Assembly (NCBI GenBank): GCA_021404785.1
Contig: QWHH01000009.1
Location: 37,542-101,541 of the forward strand
Direction: 5' to 3'
Source: Lysobacterales bacterium PRO7
GTDB taxonomy: Bacteria; Pseudomonadota; Gammaproteobacteria; Xanthomonadales; Rhodanobacteraceae
Length of the DNA: 64,000 nucleotides
Below the pieces are notes generated by a model. It was given only the letters and a program-made list of their open reading frames with translations, had not been told where the DNA came from and made no database searches. Below are positions 16,870 to 25,761 of the stretch, piece by piece (the first letter of the stretch is position 1; every line of letters starts with the position of its first letter). Position numbers and translations under genes: made by a program.

Positions 16870-18129
16870 ATGAGCTCGAAGAAACTAGCCATTCTGGTTG
16901 CCTTCGCCATCGTCGCCCTGATCGCGGCCTGGTACATCAATTCGTCGAACGCACCGCAGACCGGTGTGGCAGCGCAAGCGCAGCCGCTGCTGCCCGAACT
17001 GCATGATCACGTGAACGACGTCAACGCGATTACCCTGACCGGCGCCGGCGGCAAGGTGCTGACCGAACTCAAGCGCGGCACCGACGGCTGGAGCATCGTC
17101 GAAAAATCCGGCTATCCGGCGGATCTGGCCAAGGTGCGCGAATTCCTGATCAAGCTCGACCAGGCCACGTTGACCGAAGCCAAGACGTCCAATCCGAAAC
17201 TGTATGCGGAGCTGGGCGTGGATGACGTCAATGATGCCAAGGCGACCGGCGTGCTGGTCACGCTCGGCGGCTTGTCCAAGCCCTTGGCCATCATCATCGG
17301 TAATTTCAACGGCGCGGGCGGTGGCGGCACCTTCGTTCGCCGCGCAGGTGATGCGCAATCCTGGCTCGCTGGCGGGAACCTTACCGTCGCCAAGAGCACG
17401 GCGGATTGGGAGCAGCGAACCGTTGCCGACATTGCTTCCACGCGCCTGCGCTCGGTGACGCTGACGAATCCCGATGGCAAGACCCTGAAGATCTACAAGG
17501 ACGCGCAAGGCGATGCCAACTTCAAGGTTGCCGACGTGCCGAAGGGGCGCGAGGTCGCTTCCGAATTCGTCGCCAACGAATTGGGGTCGGTGCTGGCCGG
17601 CCTGAATGCAGACGACGTATTTGCGGCCAAGGACATGGCCGCGCCGGACAAGGCGTGGAAGAACGAATACGCTGCATTCGACGGACTGGTCATCGACGCC
17701 ACCGGCTGGGAGCAGGGCGGCAAGGACTACGCGCAATTCGCCGCGCATCTGGACGAAACCGCCGCGAATGCCTGGGTTGACGCCGAACAGGCGAAGGCGA
17801 AAGCCGAGTACGACGCGGCCGTCGAAGCCGCGAACAAGAAGGTGGAAAGCGAGAAATCCACGACCGGCGCGCAGGCCAAGGCAAATGCGAAGGCAGCATC
17901 CGATGTGGCCAAACCTCTGGCGGTGAGCGATGCGGCCAGGGACCGCAGCGACCGTATCGCTGCGTTGAACAAGGAAATTGCCAGCCTGAACAAGACGCTT
18001 TCCGGCTGGACGTTTGCGTTGCCGGCCTACAAGTTCTCGGACATGACCAAGACCCTGGACGACATGCTCAAGCCCTTGCCAGAGAAGAAGGCCGAGGCGA
18101 GCAAGTCAGCGCAAAAACCGCACAAGTAG
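16870..18129 (+). CDS. DUF4340 domain-containing protein
   Basis: A 419-residue protein anchored by one N-terminal helix (about 5-22). DUF4340-like beta-rich repeats cover most of the rest (WSIVEKSGYPADLAKVREFL, VTLTNPDGKTLKIYKD). Residues around 300-385 form a charged, Ala/Lys/Glu-rich coiled-coil stretch. It follows the GldG-like gene by 10 nt and is the usual last member of this export module. Function is unknown; periplasmic location is inferred from the anchor. Confidence 0.85.
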   Translation: MSSKKLAILVAFAIVALIAAWYINSSNAPQTGVAAQAQPLLPELHDHVNDVNAITLTGAGGKVLTELKRGTDGWSIVEKSGYPADLAKVREFLIKLDQATLTEAKTSNPKLYAELGVDDVNDAKATGVLVTLGGLSKPLAIIIGNFNGAGGGGTFVRRAGDAQSWLAGGNLTVAKSTADWEQRTVADIASTRLRSVTLTNPDGKTLKIYKDAQGDANFKVADVPKGREVASEFVANELGSVLAGLNADDVFAAKDMAAPDKAWKNEYAAFDGLVIDATGWEQGGKDYAQFAAHLDETAANAWVDAEQAKAKAEYDAAVEAANKKVESEKSTTGAQAKANAKAASDVAKPLAVSDAARDRSDRIAALNKEIASLNKTLSGWTFALPAYKFSDMTKTLDDMLKPLPEKKAEASKSAQKPHK

Positions 18130-18142
18130 TCCGCATCGACGT

Positions 18143-18169
18143 TTGCGGCGGCTTGTTGCGCCGCCGCAA
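18143..18169 (+). terminator. Strong hairpin after the export operon
   Basis: TTGCGGCGGC and GCCGCCGCAA form a perfect 10-bp stem around TTGTTGC, 13 nt after the DUF4340 stop. No T-run follows, so it may stabilise the mRNA 3' end or act with Rho rather than terminate by itself. Confidence 0.5.
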
Positions 18170-18201
18170 GCGAAGTGTGTGACGGCAAGCGCATAATCCC
18201 C

Positions 18202-18219
18202 TTCGAACGAGCGTTCGAA
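18202..18219 (+). promoter_or_regulatory. Perfect 18-bp inverted repeat upstream of the acylase gene
   Basis: TTCGAACG-AG-CGTTCGAA lies 32 nt before the acylase start, just after a -10-like CATAAT (18192-18197). TTCGAACGA also recurs directly, 12 nt apart. The position and symmetry suggest a repressor site. The regulator is unknown. Confidence 0.4.
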
Positions 18220-18251
18220 CGACGCCCGCGTCGTACCCACAGGAGGGGATC

Positions 18252-21182
18252 ATGGCCACAGTCCGCACCGGCGAGCGCCGGAGTCTTGCCGCTTTTGCCG
18301 CATTGTCCATTTGTGCATTTTGTGCGCCACTGGCGGCGCAGACATCGAGCCAGACGATCACGGCGCCGGGGTTGTCCGCGCCCGGCACGATCTATTACGA
18401 CGCGCTCGGCATGCCGACGATCAAGGCAGCGACCAGCTACGACGTTGCCTTCCTGCAGGGTTATGCGGAAGCAAAAGCGCGTTTCTTCGAGATGGATTTC
18501 AACCGCCGCGCGGCCAGCGGCCGGCTTGCCGAACTGGTCGGCAAGGCCGCACTCGCCAGCGACGTGCAGACGCGCACGCTCGGCCTGGATCGCGCCGCGT
18601 TCGCGACCTGGCAGGCGCTGGATCCGGATACCAAGGGTTGGCTCAAGTCGTTCTCCGACGGCGTGAACTTCTGGCTTGCCACGCAGCCGCTGCCGCCGGA
18701 GTACGGCGCGTTGATGCTTAGTCGCGCGGCGCCGTGGACGCCGCAGGATTCCGTCATCATCGGCAAGGGCCTCGCGTTCCAGTTGTCGTTCGATTTGGAC
18801 ATCCAGAACACCATCGACTTCGGCGCCTATTCGCAGGCCGCGGCGGCGGCCAAGATCGATCCGAACGCGCTGTTCTTCGGCGACACGCACCGCTTTGCGC
18901 CGCCGGACAATCGCGTGACGGTGCCGGGATTCACGCCGTCCGCGACGTCCGGGACCTCGGTCATGACCCAGGCTGCCGCGATGGCGACGGTGCAATCGAA
19001 TGCACAGCAGATCGCTTCGCTCGGCGACATCAACGTCGATCCACGTGCACTGGCGATGGCGCAAGCCTACCGCGACCAGATCGCCGGCAATCCCTTCATC
19101 GCGCCAACCCTGCGCCCGCGCCTTGGCCGCGGCGGCAGCAACGAATTCGCCGTCAGCGGCGCCTATACCGCAACCGGCAAGCCGATCATCGCCAACGATC
19201 CGCACCTGACGCTTGCCTTGCCGCCGATTTTCATGGAGATGCACCTGATCTCGGGCGATGGCCTCAACGCCACCGGCGTCAGCGTTCCAGGTGCACCCGG
19301 CATCATCCAGGGCTGCAACAGCAACATCTGCTGGGGCAGCACGGTCAATCCGATGGATGTGACCGACACGTTTTTGGAAACCTTCGTCGTCAACAGTTAT
19401 GGCCTGCCGACCGCGATCGTGCACAACGGCGTGCAGGAACCGGTGCAGTGGGTGTTCCAGAGTTTTTACGTCAACCAGATGACGCCGGGACAGACCGACA
19501 GCATCGCGCGCGACAATTCCATCGGATACACCAATGGCGCCATCACCGTGATCGTGCCGCGCCGGAACAACGGCCCGGTGGTGCAAATTGGTACACCGGG
19601 CAGCTGTTCGCTGACCGGGCAGACCCTGACTCCCAGTTACGCCTGCGGCCTGTCCATCGCCTACACCGGCTGGGGCGCGACGTTCGAACTGACTGCGTTC
19701 AAGCTGATCGACCGCGCGCAGAACATGAGCGATTTCCAGAACGCGCTGAGCTATTTCGATTTTGGTTCGCAGAACTTTGCCTACGCCGACACCGCCGGCA
19801 ACATCGCGTATTTCACCAGCGCCGAAAATCCCATCCGCGACGACCTGCAGAACTACGGCAAATGGCTCGGCTCGCCGCCGTTCATGATCCGCGATGGCTC
19901 GGGCGCCGCGCACAACGATTGGCTGCCGGTGTCGCATCCGCAGCCCAATCAGGCGGTTCCCTACGAGATCATGCCGGCATCGGAAATGCCGCATGTCATC
20001 AATCCGTCGCAGGGCTATTTCGCCAACGCCAACAACGACCCGATCGGCGTGACCTTGCAGAACAATCCGTTCGGCATGACCCGTCCGGGCGGCGGCGTGT
20101 ATTACCTCAACTACGGCTACGACGCGTATCGCATGGGCCGCATCGATCGCATGCTCTCGGCGCTGGTGGCTTCGGGCAACAAGATCACCACGGCCGACAT
20201 CCAGGCCGTGCAGCTCAACAACCAGCCGGTCGATGCGCAGTTGCTGCTTCCGTACCTGCTCGCCGCTGCCCGCAATGCCACCGCCAGCGGCGCATGGGCG
20301 CCGTTGCAACAACTGGCGAACGACCCGGCCGTGAGCGAGGCGATCTCGCGCCTGTCGGCGTGGGACTTGTCCACGCCCACGGGATTGCAACAGGGTTTCG
20401 ACGCCGGTCGTACGCCGGGATCGCCGCCTACCGCGGCACAGGAAGACAACTCCGTCGCTGCCACCGAGTTCTTCATGTGGCGCAGCAATGCCATCAAGAA
20501 CACCATGGATGCCACGCTGTCCGCCTATGGACTCGGCAACTATCTGCCTGCCGGCGATAGCGCCTACACCGGGCTCAAGTTCCTGCTCGATGCATTCCCG
20601 GTGCTGGGCGGCAAGGGCGCGTCCGGCATCAATTTCTTCAACGTGCCGAATGCGCCGGATGCGGCTTCCGCGCGCGATTTCATCCTGCTGACCAGTCTGA
20701 AGCAGGCGCTGACCCAGCTATCCAGCGATGCGTTCGCCGCCGCGTTCGGCAACTCGACGGATCAATCGACCTACCATTGGGGCGCGCTGCATCGTTTCGT
20801 GCTGGTGCATCCGTTGGGTGGTCCGTTCAACATTCCAGGACCCAATCCCTACGGATTCACCGATCTGTCGCCGAGCCTGCCCGGGTTGGCGCGCGATTCG
20901 TCCTACAGCACGGTCAATCCGGGCGGCGACTCGTTGCGGGTCAGCGGCGTCAACGATTTCATGTTCAGCGGCGACACCGCGCCGGGGCGCCGTTTCGTCG
21001 GTCAGATGAGCACGCCGATCAATGCGGTGGAAGTGATTCCCGGCGGCAATTCGGCCGTGCTCGGCGATCCGAACTACGCCAGCCAGTTGTTGCTCTGGCT
21101 CAGCGGAAGCTATCACCCGCTGGTGGTCGATCCGAATGCGGCAACGACGGGCCCGGCGAGCACGGTGAATTTCGTGCCGTGA
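18252..21182 (+). CDS. Penicillin acylase family protein
   Basis: A 976-residue exported Ntn-hydrolase precursor. Residues 1-29 form a signal peptide ending LAAQ. The self-processing site lies at GG-SNEFAVSG, so Ser296 would become the N-terminal nucleophile of a beta chain of about 680 residues. The alpha part and spacer precede it. Downstream NDPHL, IQGCNSNICWG and VNPMDVTDTF are family segments. Members cleave amide bonds of beta-lactams, acyl-homoserine lactones or other N-acyl compounds; the substrate cannot be assigned. AGGAGGGG is a strong ribosome site. The gene stands alone, with an inverted repeat upstream. Confidence 0.9.
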   Translation: MATVRTGERRSLAAFAALSICAFCAPLAAQTSSQTITAPGLSAPGTIYYDALGMPTIKAATSYDVAFLQGYAEAKARFFEMDFNRRAASGRLAELVGKAALASDVQTRTLGLDRAAFATWQALDPDTKGWLKSFSDGVNFWLATQPLPPEYGALMLSRAAPWTPQDSVIIGKGLAFQLSFDLDIQNTIDFGAYSQAAAAAKIDPNALFFGDTHRFAPPDNRVTVPGFTPSATSGTSVMTQAAAMATVQSNAQQIASLGDINVDPRALAMAQAYRDQIAGNPFIAPTLRPRLGRGGSNEFAVSGAYTATGKPIIANDPHLTLALPPIFMEMHLISGDGLNATGVSVPGAPGIIQGCNSNICWGSTVNPMDVTDTFLETFVVNSYGLPTAIVHNGVQEPVQWVFQSFYVNQMTPGQTDSIARDNSIGYTNGAITVIVPRRNNGPVVQIGTPGSCSLTGQTLTPSYACGLSIAYTGWGATFELTAFKLIDRAQNMSDFQNALSYFDFGSQNFAYADTAGNIAYFTSAENPIRDDLQNYGKWLGSPPFMIRDGSGAAHNDWLPVSHPQPNQAVPYEIMPASEMPHVINPSQGYFANANNDPIGVTLQNNPFGMTRPGGGVYYLNYGYDAYRMGRIDRMLSALVASGNKITTADIQAVQLNNQPVDAQLLLPYLLAAARNATASGAWAPLQQLANDPAVSEAISRLSAWDLSTPTGLQQGFDAGRTPGSPPTAAQEDNSVAATEFFMWRSNAIKNTMDATLSAYGLGNYLPAGDSAYTGLKFLLDAFPVLGGKGASGINFFNVPNAPDAASARDFILLTSLKQALTQLSSDAFAAAFGNSTDQSTYHWGALHRFVLVHPLGGPFNIPGPNPYGFTDLSPSLPGLARDSSYSTVNPGGDSLRVSGVNDFMFSGDTAPGRRFVGQMSTPINAVEVIPGGNSAVLGDPNYASQLLLWLSGSYHPLVVDPNAATTGPASTVNFVP

Positions 21183-21206
21183 TACGGTGGTCGAAATAAA
21201 CCACAT

Positions 21207-21291
21207 GTCATTCCGGCATGGATTGCCGGAATCCAGTCGCCACGGATGGCATCCATGCAGTCTGGATGCCGGCAGTCCCTGCCGGCATGAC
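21207..21291. repeat. Dispersed inverted-terminal repeat element, copy 1
   Basis: An 85-nt element starts GTCATTCCGGCATGGATTGC and ends with CCTGCCGGCATGAC, imperfect inverted terminal arms of about 30 nt. Each arm is itself partly palindromic. A second, 118-nt copy lies at 41324-41441. It fills the gap between the acylase and M15 peptidase genes and could also act as a bidirectional transcription end. Confidence 0.8.
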
Positions 21292-21301
21292 GGCCGTGGC
21301 T

Positions 21302-21832
21302 TCAGCGCGCCTTCCAGCACCAATGCCACGGCTCGTAGGCGATGCCGTGGCGATTGCCACGCGGGTAGCTCAACGCGAAGTTGTATGACTGGGCATTCTT
21401 GCGCAGCCACGAGAACGCCGGCGAATTCTCGAATTCCTCTTCCAGCGCAGCGAATCCGGACGTGGTGATGTCCAGCGCACGCCCGGTGTGGTGCTCGCTG
21501 TAACCTGGCGCCGCGCTCAGGCGCAGAATTTGTTCGATCGACAATCCGCGTTCGAGCTTGCGCCGCAGGATGCCGAGTTGGTACTCGACGCTGCGATATG
21601 CCGAGACAACCTGCAATTCCACGCCATCGCGCACCGCCGCCTCGTGCATGCGCGCCCACGCGCGCGCGGCGCGCGGCGCGAGGAATTGTTCGCGGCCTTG
21701 CGTGTCGAGGCCGATGGATTCCAGGTGCGATGGTTCGCGCATGCGGCGCAGCCCGCGCACACGCCCGTAATCGCGCGGCACACCGAGGGCGAAAGCGCTT
21801 TCGATCAGGCGGGATACCGGCGTTGAAGTCAT
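21302..21832 (-). CDS. M15 family D-Ala-D-Ala carboxypeptidase-like
   Basis: A 176-residue VanY/DdcY-like zinc peptidase. Family marks are the SAYRS segment, [11 protein letters not shown] with the zinc His and Asp, and EPWHW near the C-terminus with the last zinc His. No signal peptide is visible, so it may be cytoplasmic or leaderless. The ATG (21832) overlaps the stop of the ribbon-helix-helix gene by 4 nt, making it the last gene of the SPFH operon. The likely reaction is removal of D-Ala from peptidoglycan peptides or precursors. Confidence 0.88.
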   Translation of the reverse strand: MTSTPVSRLIESAFALGVPRDYGRVRGLRRMREPSHLESIGLDTQGREQFLAPRAARAWARMHEAAVRDGVELQVVSAYRSVEYQLGILRRKLERGLSIEQILRLSAAPGYSEHHTGRALDITTSGFAALEEEFENSPAFSWLRKNAQSYNFALSYPRGNRHGIAYEPWHWCWKAR

Positions 21833-22017
21833 TTCGATTTCTTCCCCGATTCCGCTGACGCGGATGCCTTCAACCGCCCGGCCTTGCGCAGCGCCTCGCG
21901 CAGCACGTACTCGATCTGTGCGTTGACGCTGCGCAGTTCGTCGTCGGCCCAACGCTGTACGGCGTCAAGCACGTCGGACGATATGCGCAGCGGGTAGGCT
22001 TTTTTCTCAGCGGCCAT
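21829..22017 (-). CDS. Arc-type ribbon-helix-helix DNA-binding protein
   Basis: A 62-residue protein. [20 protein letters not shown] followed by [18 protein letters not shown] is the beta-strand plus two-helix pattern of Arc/MetJ-like ribbon-helix-helix regulators. The tail is Lys/Ser-rich. It overlaps the M15 peptidase by 4 nt and follows a small membrane protein by 2 nt. It probably controls its own operon; tandem GATATC sites over the promoter at 23189-23217 are candidates. Confidence 0.82.
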   Translation of the reverse strand: MAAEKKAYPLRISSDVLDAVQRWADDELRSVNAQIEYVLREALRKAGRLKASASAESGKKSK

Positions 22018-22019
22018 CG

Positions 22020-22280
22020 CTAGTCTTTGCCGCCCCAGCGCCAGCGTGGCCGTTCACCGGTGAGCCAGCAGATCACCACCAGCAGCAGCGTCAGCAAGAC
22101 GAAACCGGCCAGCAACGTCATGTTGTGCGTGCGTGCGAAGAGCAATGCGCCGAACACGGTCAGCGTGATGTAGACGCCGAGGACGAGCCAACCTTGCCAG
22201 GTCAGCGGTAAACCCCAACCCCAGCCGTAGCGCTTGGCACGAAACCAGGGGCGGTTGCCGTCGATATTGTGCGTGTGCAT
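22020..22280 (-). CDS. Small two-helix membrane protein
   Basis: An 86-residue protein with two hydrophobic segments at about 30-48 and 54-73, flanked by a Trp/Gly-rich N-terminal part ([13 protein letters not shown]) and a basic Trp-rich C-terminus. No named family. It sits between the SPFH gene (11 nt upstream) and the ribbon-helix-helix gene, so it is likely a partner of the SPFH protein in the membrane. Confidence 0.75.
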   Translation of the reverse strand: MHTHNIDGNRPWFRAKRYGWGWGLPLTWQGWLVLGVYITLTVFGALLFARTHNMTLLAGFVLLTLLLVVICWLTGERPRWRWGGKD

Positions 22281-22291
22281 GGTTGATTCCC

Positions 22292-23161
22292 TTAGCCCGA
22301 ATACAACGTGCCGGTGTTGACGATCGGCTGGGTGCCGCGTTCGCCGCACAACACCACCAGCAGGTTCGACACCATCGCGGCCTTGCGTTCTTCGTCGAGT
22401 TGCACCACGCCGCGCGTCTTCAACTGATCCAGCGCCATCTCGACCATCGTCACGGCGCCTTCAACGATCTTGGTGCGCGCAGCAATGATTGCGCTGGCCT
22501 GCTGGCGTTGCAGCATCGCCTGCGCGATTTCCGGGGCGAAGGCGAGGTGTGATATGCGCGCTTCGATCACCTTCACGCCGGCGCTGGCGAGGCGCTCCTG
22601 GATTTCATTTTGCAGGTGATCGGTGATTTCCGTGCCGTGGCTGCGCAGCGAGACGGCGCCGGTATCGTGCGAATCGTAGGGATAGGTCTGTGCCATCTGG
22701 CGCAGTGCGGATTCGCTCTGGATGTGGACGAAGTCTTCATAGTCGTTGACCTGGAACAGCGCCTCGGCGGTATCCACAACCTGCCAGACCACGATTGCGG
22801 CGATCTCGATCGGATTGCCGTCTGCATCGTTTACCTTGAGTTTGCTCGATTCGAAATTGCGCACGCGCAACGAAACACCGCGCTTGGAATAGAACGGATT
22901 CGCCCAGCGCGGACCGGAATCGCGCACCGTGCCGACGTAGCGGCCGAAGAACTGCAATACCTTGCCTTCATTCGGCGCGACGGTGAAAAAGCCGCCGAGG
23001 CAGACCAGCAGCACGATGGCGAAAAGTATGGCGACGATGATCGACCAGATGGTCTGGCTCTGGATCGAATACACGAACCACGCGCCGTCGGCGAGCAGCA
23101 ACACGATCAGTCCTATGAGTGCAGGAATGCCCGATGGGGCGGAAACTAGACGTTCTTTCAT
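22292..23161 (-). CDS. SPFH domain (stomatin/prohibitin-like) membrane protein
   Basis: A 289-residue protein with two N-terminal membrane helices (about 12-32 and 38-58) followed by an SPFH domain ([24 protein letters not shown]) and a C-terminal helical region ([24 protein letters not shown]). Such proteins oligomerise in membranes and scaffold other proteins or proteases. It is the first gene of an operon with a small membrane protein, a ribbon-helix-helix regulator and an M15 peptidase, and has its own AT-rich promoter upstream. Confidence 0.9.
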   Translation of the reverse strand: MKERLVSAPSGIPALIGLIVLLLADGAWFVYSIQSQTIWSIIVAILFAIVLLVCLGGFFTVAPNEGKVLQFFGRYVGTVRDSGPRWANPFYSKRGVSLRVRNFESSKLKVNDADGNPIEIAAIVVWQVVDTAEALFQVNDYEDFVHIQSESALRQMAQTYPYDSHDTGAVSLRSHGTEITDHLQNEIQERLASAGVKVIEARISHLAFAPEIAQAMLQRQQASAIIAARTKIVEGAVTMVEMALDQLKTRGVVQLDEERKAAMVSNLLVVLCGERGTQPIVNTGTLYSG

Positions 23162-23188
23162 GGCGGGCTCCAGTTGAAATGCGAATTA

Positions 23189-23217
23189 AAGATATCAAAA
23201 AGATATCATAAATGCAA
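23189..23217 (-). promoter_or_regulatory. SPFH operon promoter with tandem GATATC sites
   Basis: On the minus strand TTGCAT (23217-23212) and TATCTT (23194-23189) are 17 nt apart. Two GATATC palindromes, at 23202-23207 and 23191-23196, lie 11 bp apart and overlap the spacer and -10 box. The one-turn spacing suggests cooperative binding of the operon's own ribbon-helix-helix protein. Confidence 0.55.
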
Positions 23218-23237
23218 GCAATGCCGGAAAATCCACT

Positions 23238-24683
23238 TCAGGGCGCGATAGGGGCCACCTTGTCGATGCGCATCCGCCCGATCGTGTCCATGCCCGAGAA
23301 GAACCGCCATGGATCGCCATCGCCGGTGGACAGCGCGATATGGCCGGCGTCGAAGCCGGGCAGGGCGGCGTCAAAACTCTGCCAGTGGCTGTCCACCCAC
23401 GCCTGCGCCCAGGCATGCGGCACGAAGACATGATCCTGGCCGGCATAGTGGTCGACGTAGGCAAGACCATCGACCACGCGCGTCGGGATGCCGCTCGCGC
23501 GGCCGAGCGCGGCCAGCAACACGGCGTGTTCGGTGCAGTCGCCTTCGGGATTCTTCGCCACTTCCAGCGCCGAGGCGTAACCGACGTTCAAATCCTTGGT
23601 GCGGATGAAGCGGCGCACGAACTCCTGCAGGTTGTGCATTTTCTGCGCCGGCGTTTTTGCGTCACCCACGCCTTGGTCCGCGAGCTTGCGCATTTCCGGC
23701 GCGTTGCTCTGCAGCCAGTCGTTGGCTTGTGAGTCGGCTGGCGTCGGCGGTGCTTCGGTGGCATTCGGAGGCGCAACGCCATTGACCGGTGCGATGCGCA
23801 ACTCAGTATCGCCCGCCACGTTGGACACGCGCTGTTCGCCGGTCTGGGCGAATTGCAGTTGCGTGCCACCGCGTGTGGCGCTGACGGTGAAGGTGACGCC
23901 GCTGCGCAACTGCTCGGGCGTGATCGCCTGCGGGGACTGCACCAATGCATGCACGAGGATGTCGGCGCTCTGGTTTGGTGCTTTCGCGCAGGACTTCGAG
24001 CATGCCAGCAGGATCATGTCCATGCCCATCACCGGCAGTGTGGTCTTGCGCGCCAGACCTTCGGCATCGACCCAGCTCTGGCTGCGCGTCGCCATGCCGG
24101 CAAGATGAAAGGTCTGGTCGATGCGGGTGAGCATCGCGCTCGTGCCGTCGGGCAGGTCCACGCGCTCGCGCGGGCCGACCACGGAATCCACGGCAACGCC
24201 ATCCAGGGTCTCCGGCTGGAAGGCGATTTCCGAGAAACGCGTGCCGGGATCGAGACCCGTGCGCAGTTCGGCAAGGCGCAGTCCTTCGGCGAGCAGGGCG
24301 CCTCTGGGCCAGTCGATGATGCGCGTGGATTTCATCCCGCCGACTTCGCTGACGACATCGAAGCGGCCGTCATCGCGGCGCGTGCCCTGCACGGTGCTGG
24401 CGATACCGGAAATCGACGAGCGCGATGTAAACGCGAGCGGCTCCCCCGTCAGCGTTTCCGCATCCGATTCACCCGTGGAAAGATCAACCTTGACGCCGGC
24501 GCGGTCGAGTTGCACATCCATCTTCTGCGTGGTGATCACGCTGTCATCGCGCACTTGCCGCGTGACATGCATGTTGCCGATCTTGCGGCCGTCGAGCAGC
24601 ACGCTCATCCAGACATCGTCCGCGGGCGCGGCGAGAGCGAGCAGTGGCAACAAGGCCAGGAGAAAGACGGCGGCGAAGCGCAT
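23238..24683 (-). CDS. Exported transglutaminase-like protein
   Basis: A 481-residue protein with a clear signal peptide (residues 1-19, ending ALA). The C-terminal third is a transglutaminase-like domain: Cys383 in EGDCTEHA, the His in PHAWAQAW and an Asp in SFDAALPG form the triad. The N-terminal 270 residues are beta-rich, as in periplasmic proteins of this family. These enzymes act as proteases or peptide-modifying enzymes more often than as cross-linkers. The ATG at 24683 is favoured because it begins the signal peptide; one at 24716 is possible. It is divergent from a 92-aa gene. Confidence 0.82.
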   Translation of the reverse strand: MRFAAVFLLALLPLLALAAPADDVWMSVLLDGRKIGNMHVTRQVRDDSVITTQKMDVQLDRAGVKVDLSTGESDAETLTGEPLAFTSRSSISGIASTVQGTRRDDGRFDVVSEVGGMKSTRIIDWPRGALLAEGLRLAELRTGLDPGTRFSEIAFQPETLDGVAVDSVVGPRERVDLPDGTSAMLTRIDQTFHLAGMATRSQSWVDAEGLARKTTLPVMGMDMILLACSKSCAKAPNQSADILVHALVQSPQAITPEQLRSGVTFTVSATRGGTQLQFAQTGEQRVSNVAGDTELRIAPVNGVAPPNATEAPPTPADSQANDWLQSNAPEMRKLADQGVGDAKTPAQKMHNLQEFVRRFIRTKDLNVGYASALEVAKNPEGDCTEHAVLLAALGRASGIPTRVVDGLAYVDHYAGQDHVFVPHAWAQAWVDSHWQSFDAALPGFDAGHIALSTGDGDPWRFFSGMDTIGRMRIDKVAPIAP

Positions 24684-24734
24684 AGCGTTTCCGGAGGATT
24701 TCGAAAGGCCAAGCATAACCCGGCCGGCGTTCGC

Positions 24735-24740
24735 TACAAT
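24735..24740 (+). promoter_or_regulatory. Candidate -10 box
   Basis: TACAAT lies 29 nt before the ATG at 24769. No convincing -35 box is seen, so it could be a weak or activated promoter. Confidence 0.35.
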
Positions 24741-24768
24741 CAGTACACGTTCAAGAGCGATGATCGCG

Positions 24769-25047
24769 ATGCCCGACACCACAAGCTACGCCGTGTTCCT
24801 GTTTCCGCAGGCGCTGGAAGCGCTGGGCGACGCGATCAAGCCCTATCTGAGCGATGCGCCAACGGGCCAGCACATCGTGTGCGCCAGCATCGACGCGTCC
24901 GGCGCCTACTTCGAGATGACCTTGCAGGGCACCGACGCCAAGGGCCAGCCGACCGAGCTGGAACTGCGCATTCCGCACGCCATGGTCAAGCTCATCATGT
25001 CGCTGCACGACGATCATCCGTTCGGCTTTCAGGCGCACAAGAATTGA
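24769..25047 (+). CDS. Conserved hypothetical protein, 92 aa
   Basis: Not a family I can name. The protein of 92 residues is soluble, starts MPDTTSYAVFLFPQALEALG and ends with DDHPFGFQAHKN. Its pattern of alternating hydrophobic strands and a central helix suggests a small alpha/beta fold. An ATG at 24760 would add three residues. Its last 53 nt overlap the 3' end of the leucyltransferase gene, which is transcribed toward it. Confidence 0.7.
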   Translation: MPDTTSYAVFLFPQALEALGDAIKPYLSDAPTGQHIVCASIDASGAYFEMTLQGTDAKGQPTELELRIPHAMVKLIMSLHDDHPFGFQAHKN

Positions 25048-25744
25048 ATCTGCGCCAGACGCCGCCGTCGAGCAATTCGAGCGGGGTGAAGCGTGCCTTG
25101 TAGTCCATCTTCGGATGGCGTGCGATCCAGAAACCGAGATACACGTAGGCAAGTCCGCGTTCGCGCGCGAGTTCGATCTGGTGCAGGATCGCACAGGAGC
25201 CGAGCCCGCGCGCAGATTCGTCCGGATCGAAAAATGTGTACACCGCCGACAAGCCGGTTGCGGTGAAGTCGGTAACGGCCACCGCCAGCAGGCGTTCGCG
25301 CAGGCGCAGCTCCACAAATTTCGTCGGGCTCCACGCGGTGAACAGGAAACGTTCGAAATCCTCGGTCGCCGGATCGTCCATGCCGCCATCGTGGTGGCGC
25401 GCGCCAAGATAGCGCCGGTACAAATCGAAGTATTCATCGCTGAACGCCGGTGCAGCGATGCGCAGTTGCAGATCGCGATTGCGCTTCAGGCAGCGCCGCT
25501 GGCTGCGGTCGGGCCGGAACTCGGCGACCGGGATTCGCGCCGGTATGCAGGCGTGGCAGCCCGGGCACTGCGGTCGGTAGACGTGGCCGCCGGCACGGCG
25601 GAATCCCTTCGCCAATGCCGCATCGTAGATCTGCGGGAGTTGCGGCGCGGCCGGATCGATGACCAGGTTCTGCGCGACGCGCTGCGCGAAATAGCCGCAC
25701 GGGTGCGGCAAGGTCTGGAACAGGCGGACAACATCCGATTTCAC
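24995..25744 (-). CDS. bpt: Aspartate/glutamate leucyltransferase
   Basis: A 249-residue aminoacyl-tRNA-protein transferase of the Bpt/ATE family. It attaches Leu from Leu-tRNA to proteins with N-terminal Asp or Glu, marking them for ClpAP through the N-end rule. Seen in the sequence are CPGCHACIPARIPV with the conserved Cys pair, GLGSCAILHQIELAR and YLGFWIARHPKMDYK. A GTG appears to be the start. It is the last gene of the ampD-like, tesB, DUF2007, bpt series, 17 nt after DUF2007. Confidence 0.93.
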   Translation of the reverse strand: MKSDVVRLFQTLPHPCGYFAQRVAQNLVIDPAAPQLPQIYDAALAKGFRRAGGHVYRPQCPGCHACIPARIPVAEFRPDRSQRRCLKRNRDLQLRIAAPAFSDEYFDLYRRYLGARHHDGGMDDPATEDFERFLFTAWSPTKFVELRLRERLLAVAVTDFTATGLSAVYTFFDPDESARGLGSCAILHQIELARERGLAYVYLGFWIARHPKMDYKARFTPLELLDGGVWRRFNSCAPESRTDDRRAAT

Positions 25745-25761
25745 CCGATGAGTCTAACCCT

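Noticed and set aside
13254-18129. Gliding motility operon
   Set aside because: Only GldA/F/G-like transport parts are present; the other Bacteroidetes gliding genes are absent, and this ABC set is widespread in non-gliding proteobacteria.
18205-18218. Match to the Gram-positive LexA box CGAAC-N4-GTTCG before the acylase gene
   Set aside because: Lysobacterales LexA proteins recognise other sequences, and an acylase is not a typical SOS gene, so I report it only as an unassigned dyad.
18027-20390. Very long open frame on the minus strand opposite the acylase gene (787 codons)
   Set aside because: Its translation is Arg/His-rich low-complexity typical of antisense frames in G+C-rich DNA, while the plus frame shows clear penicillin acylase motifs and a ribosome site.
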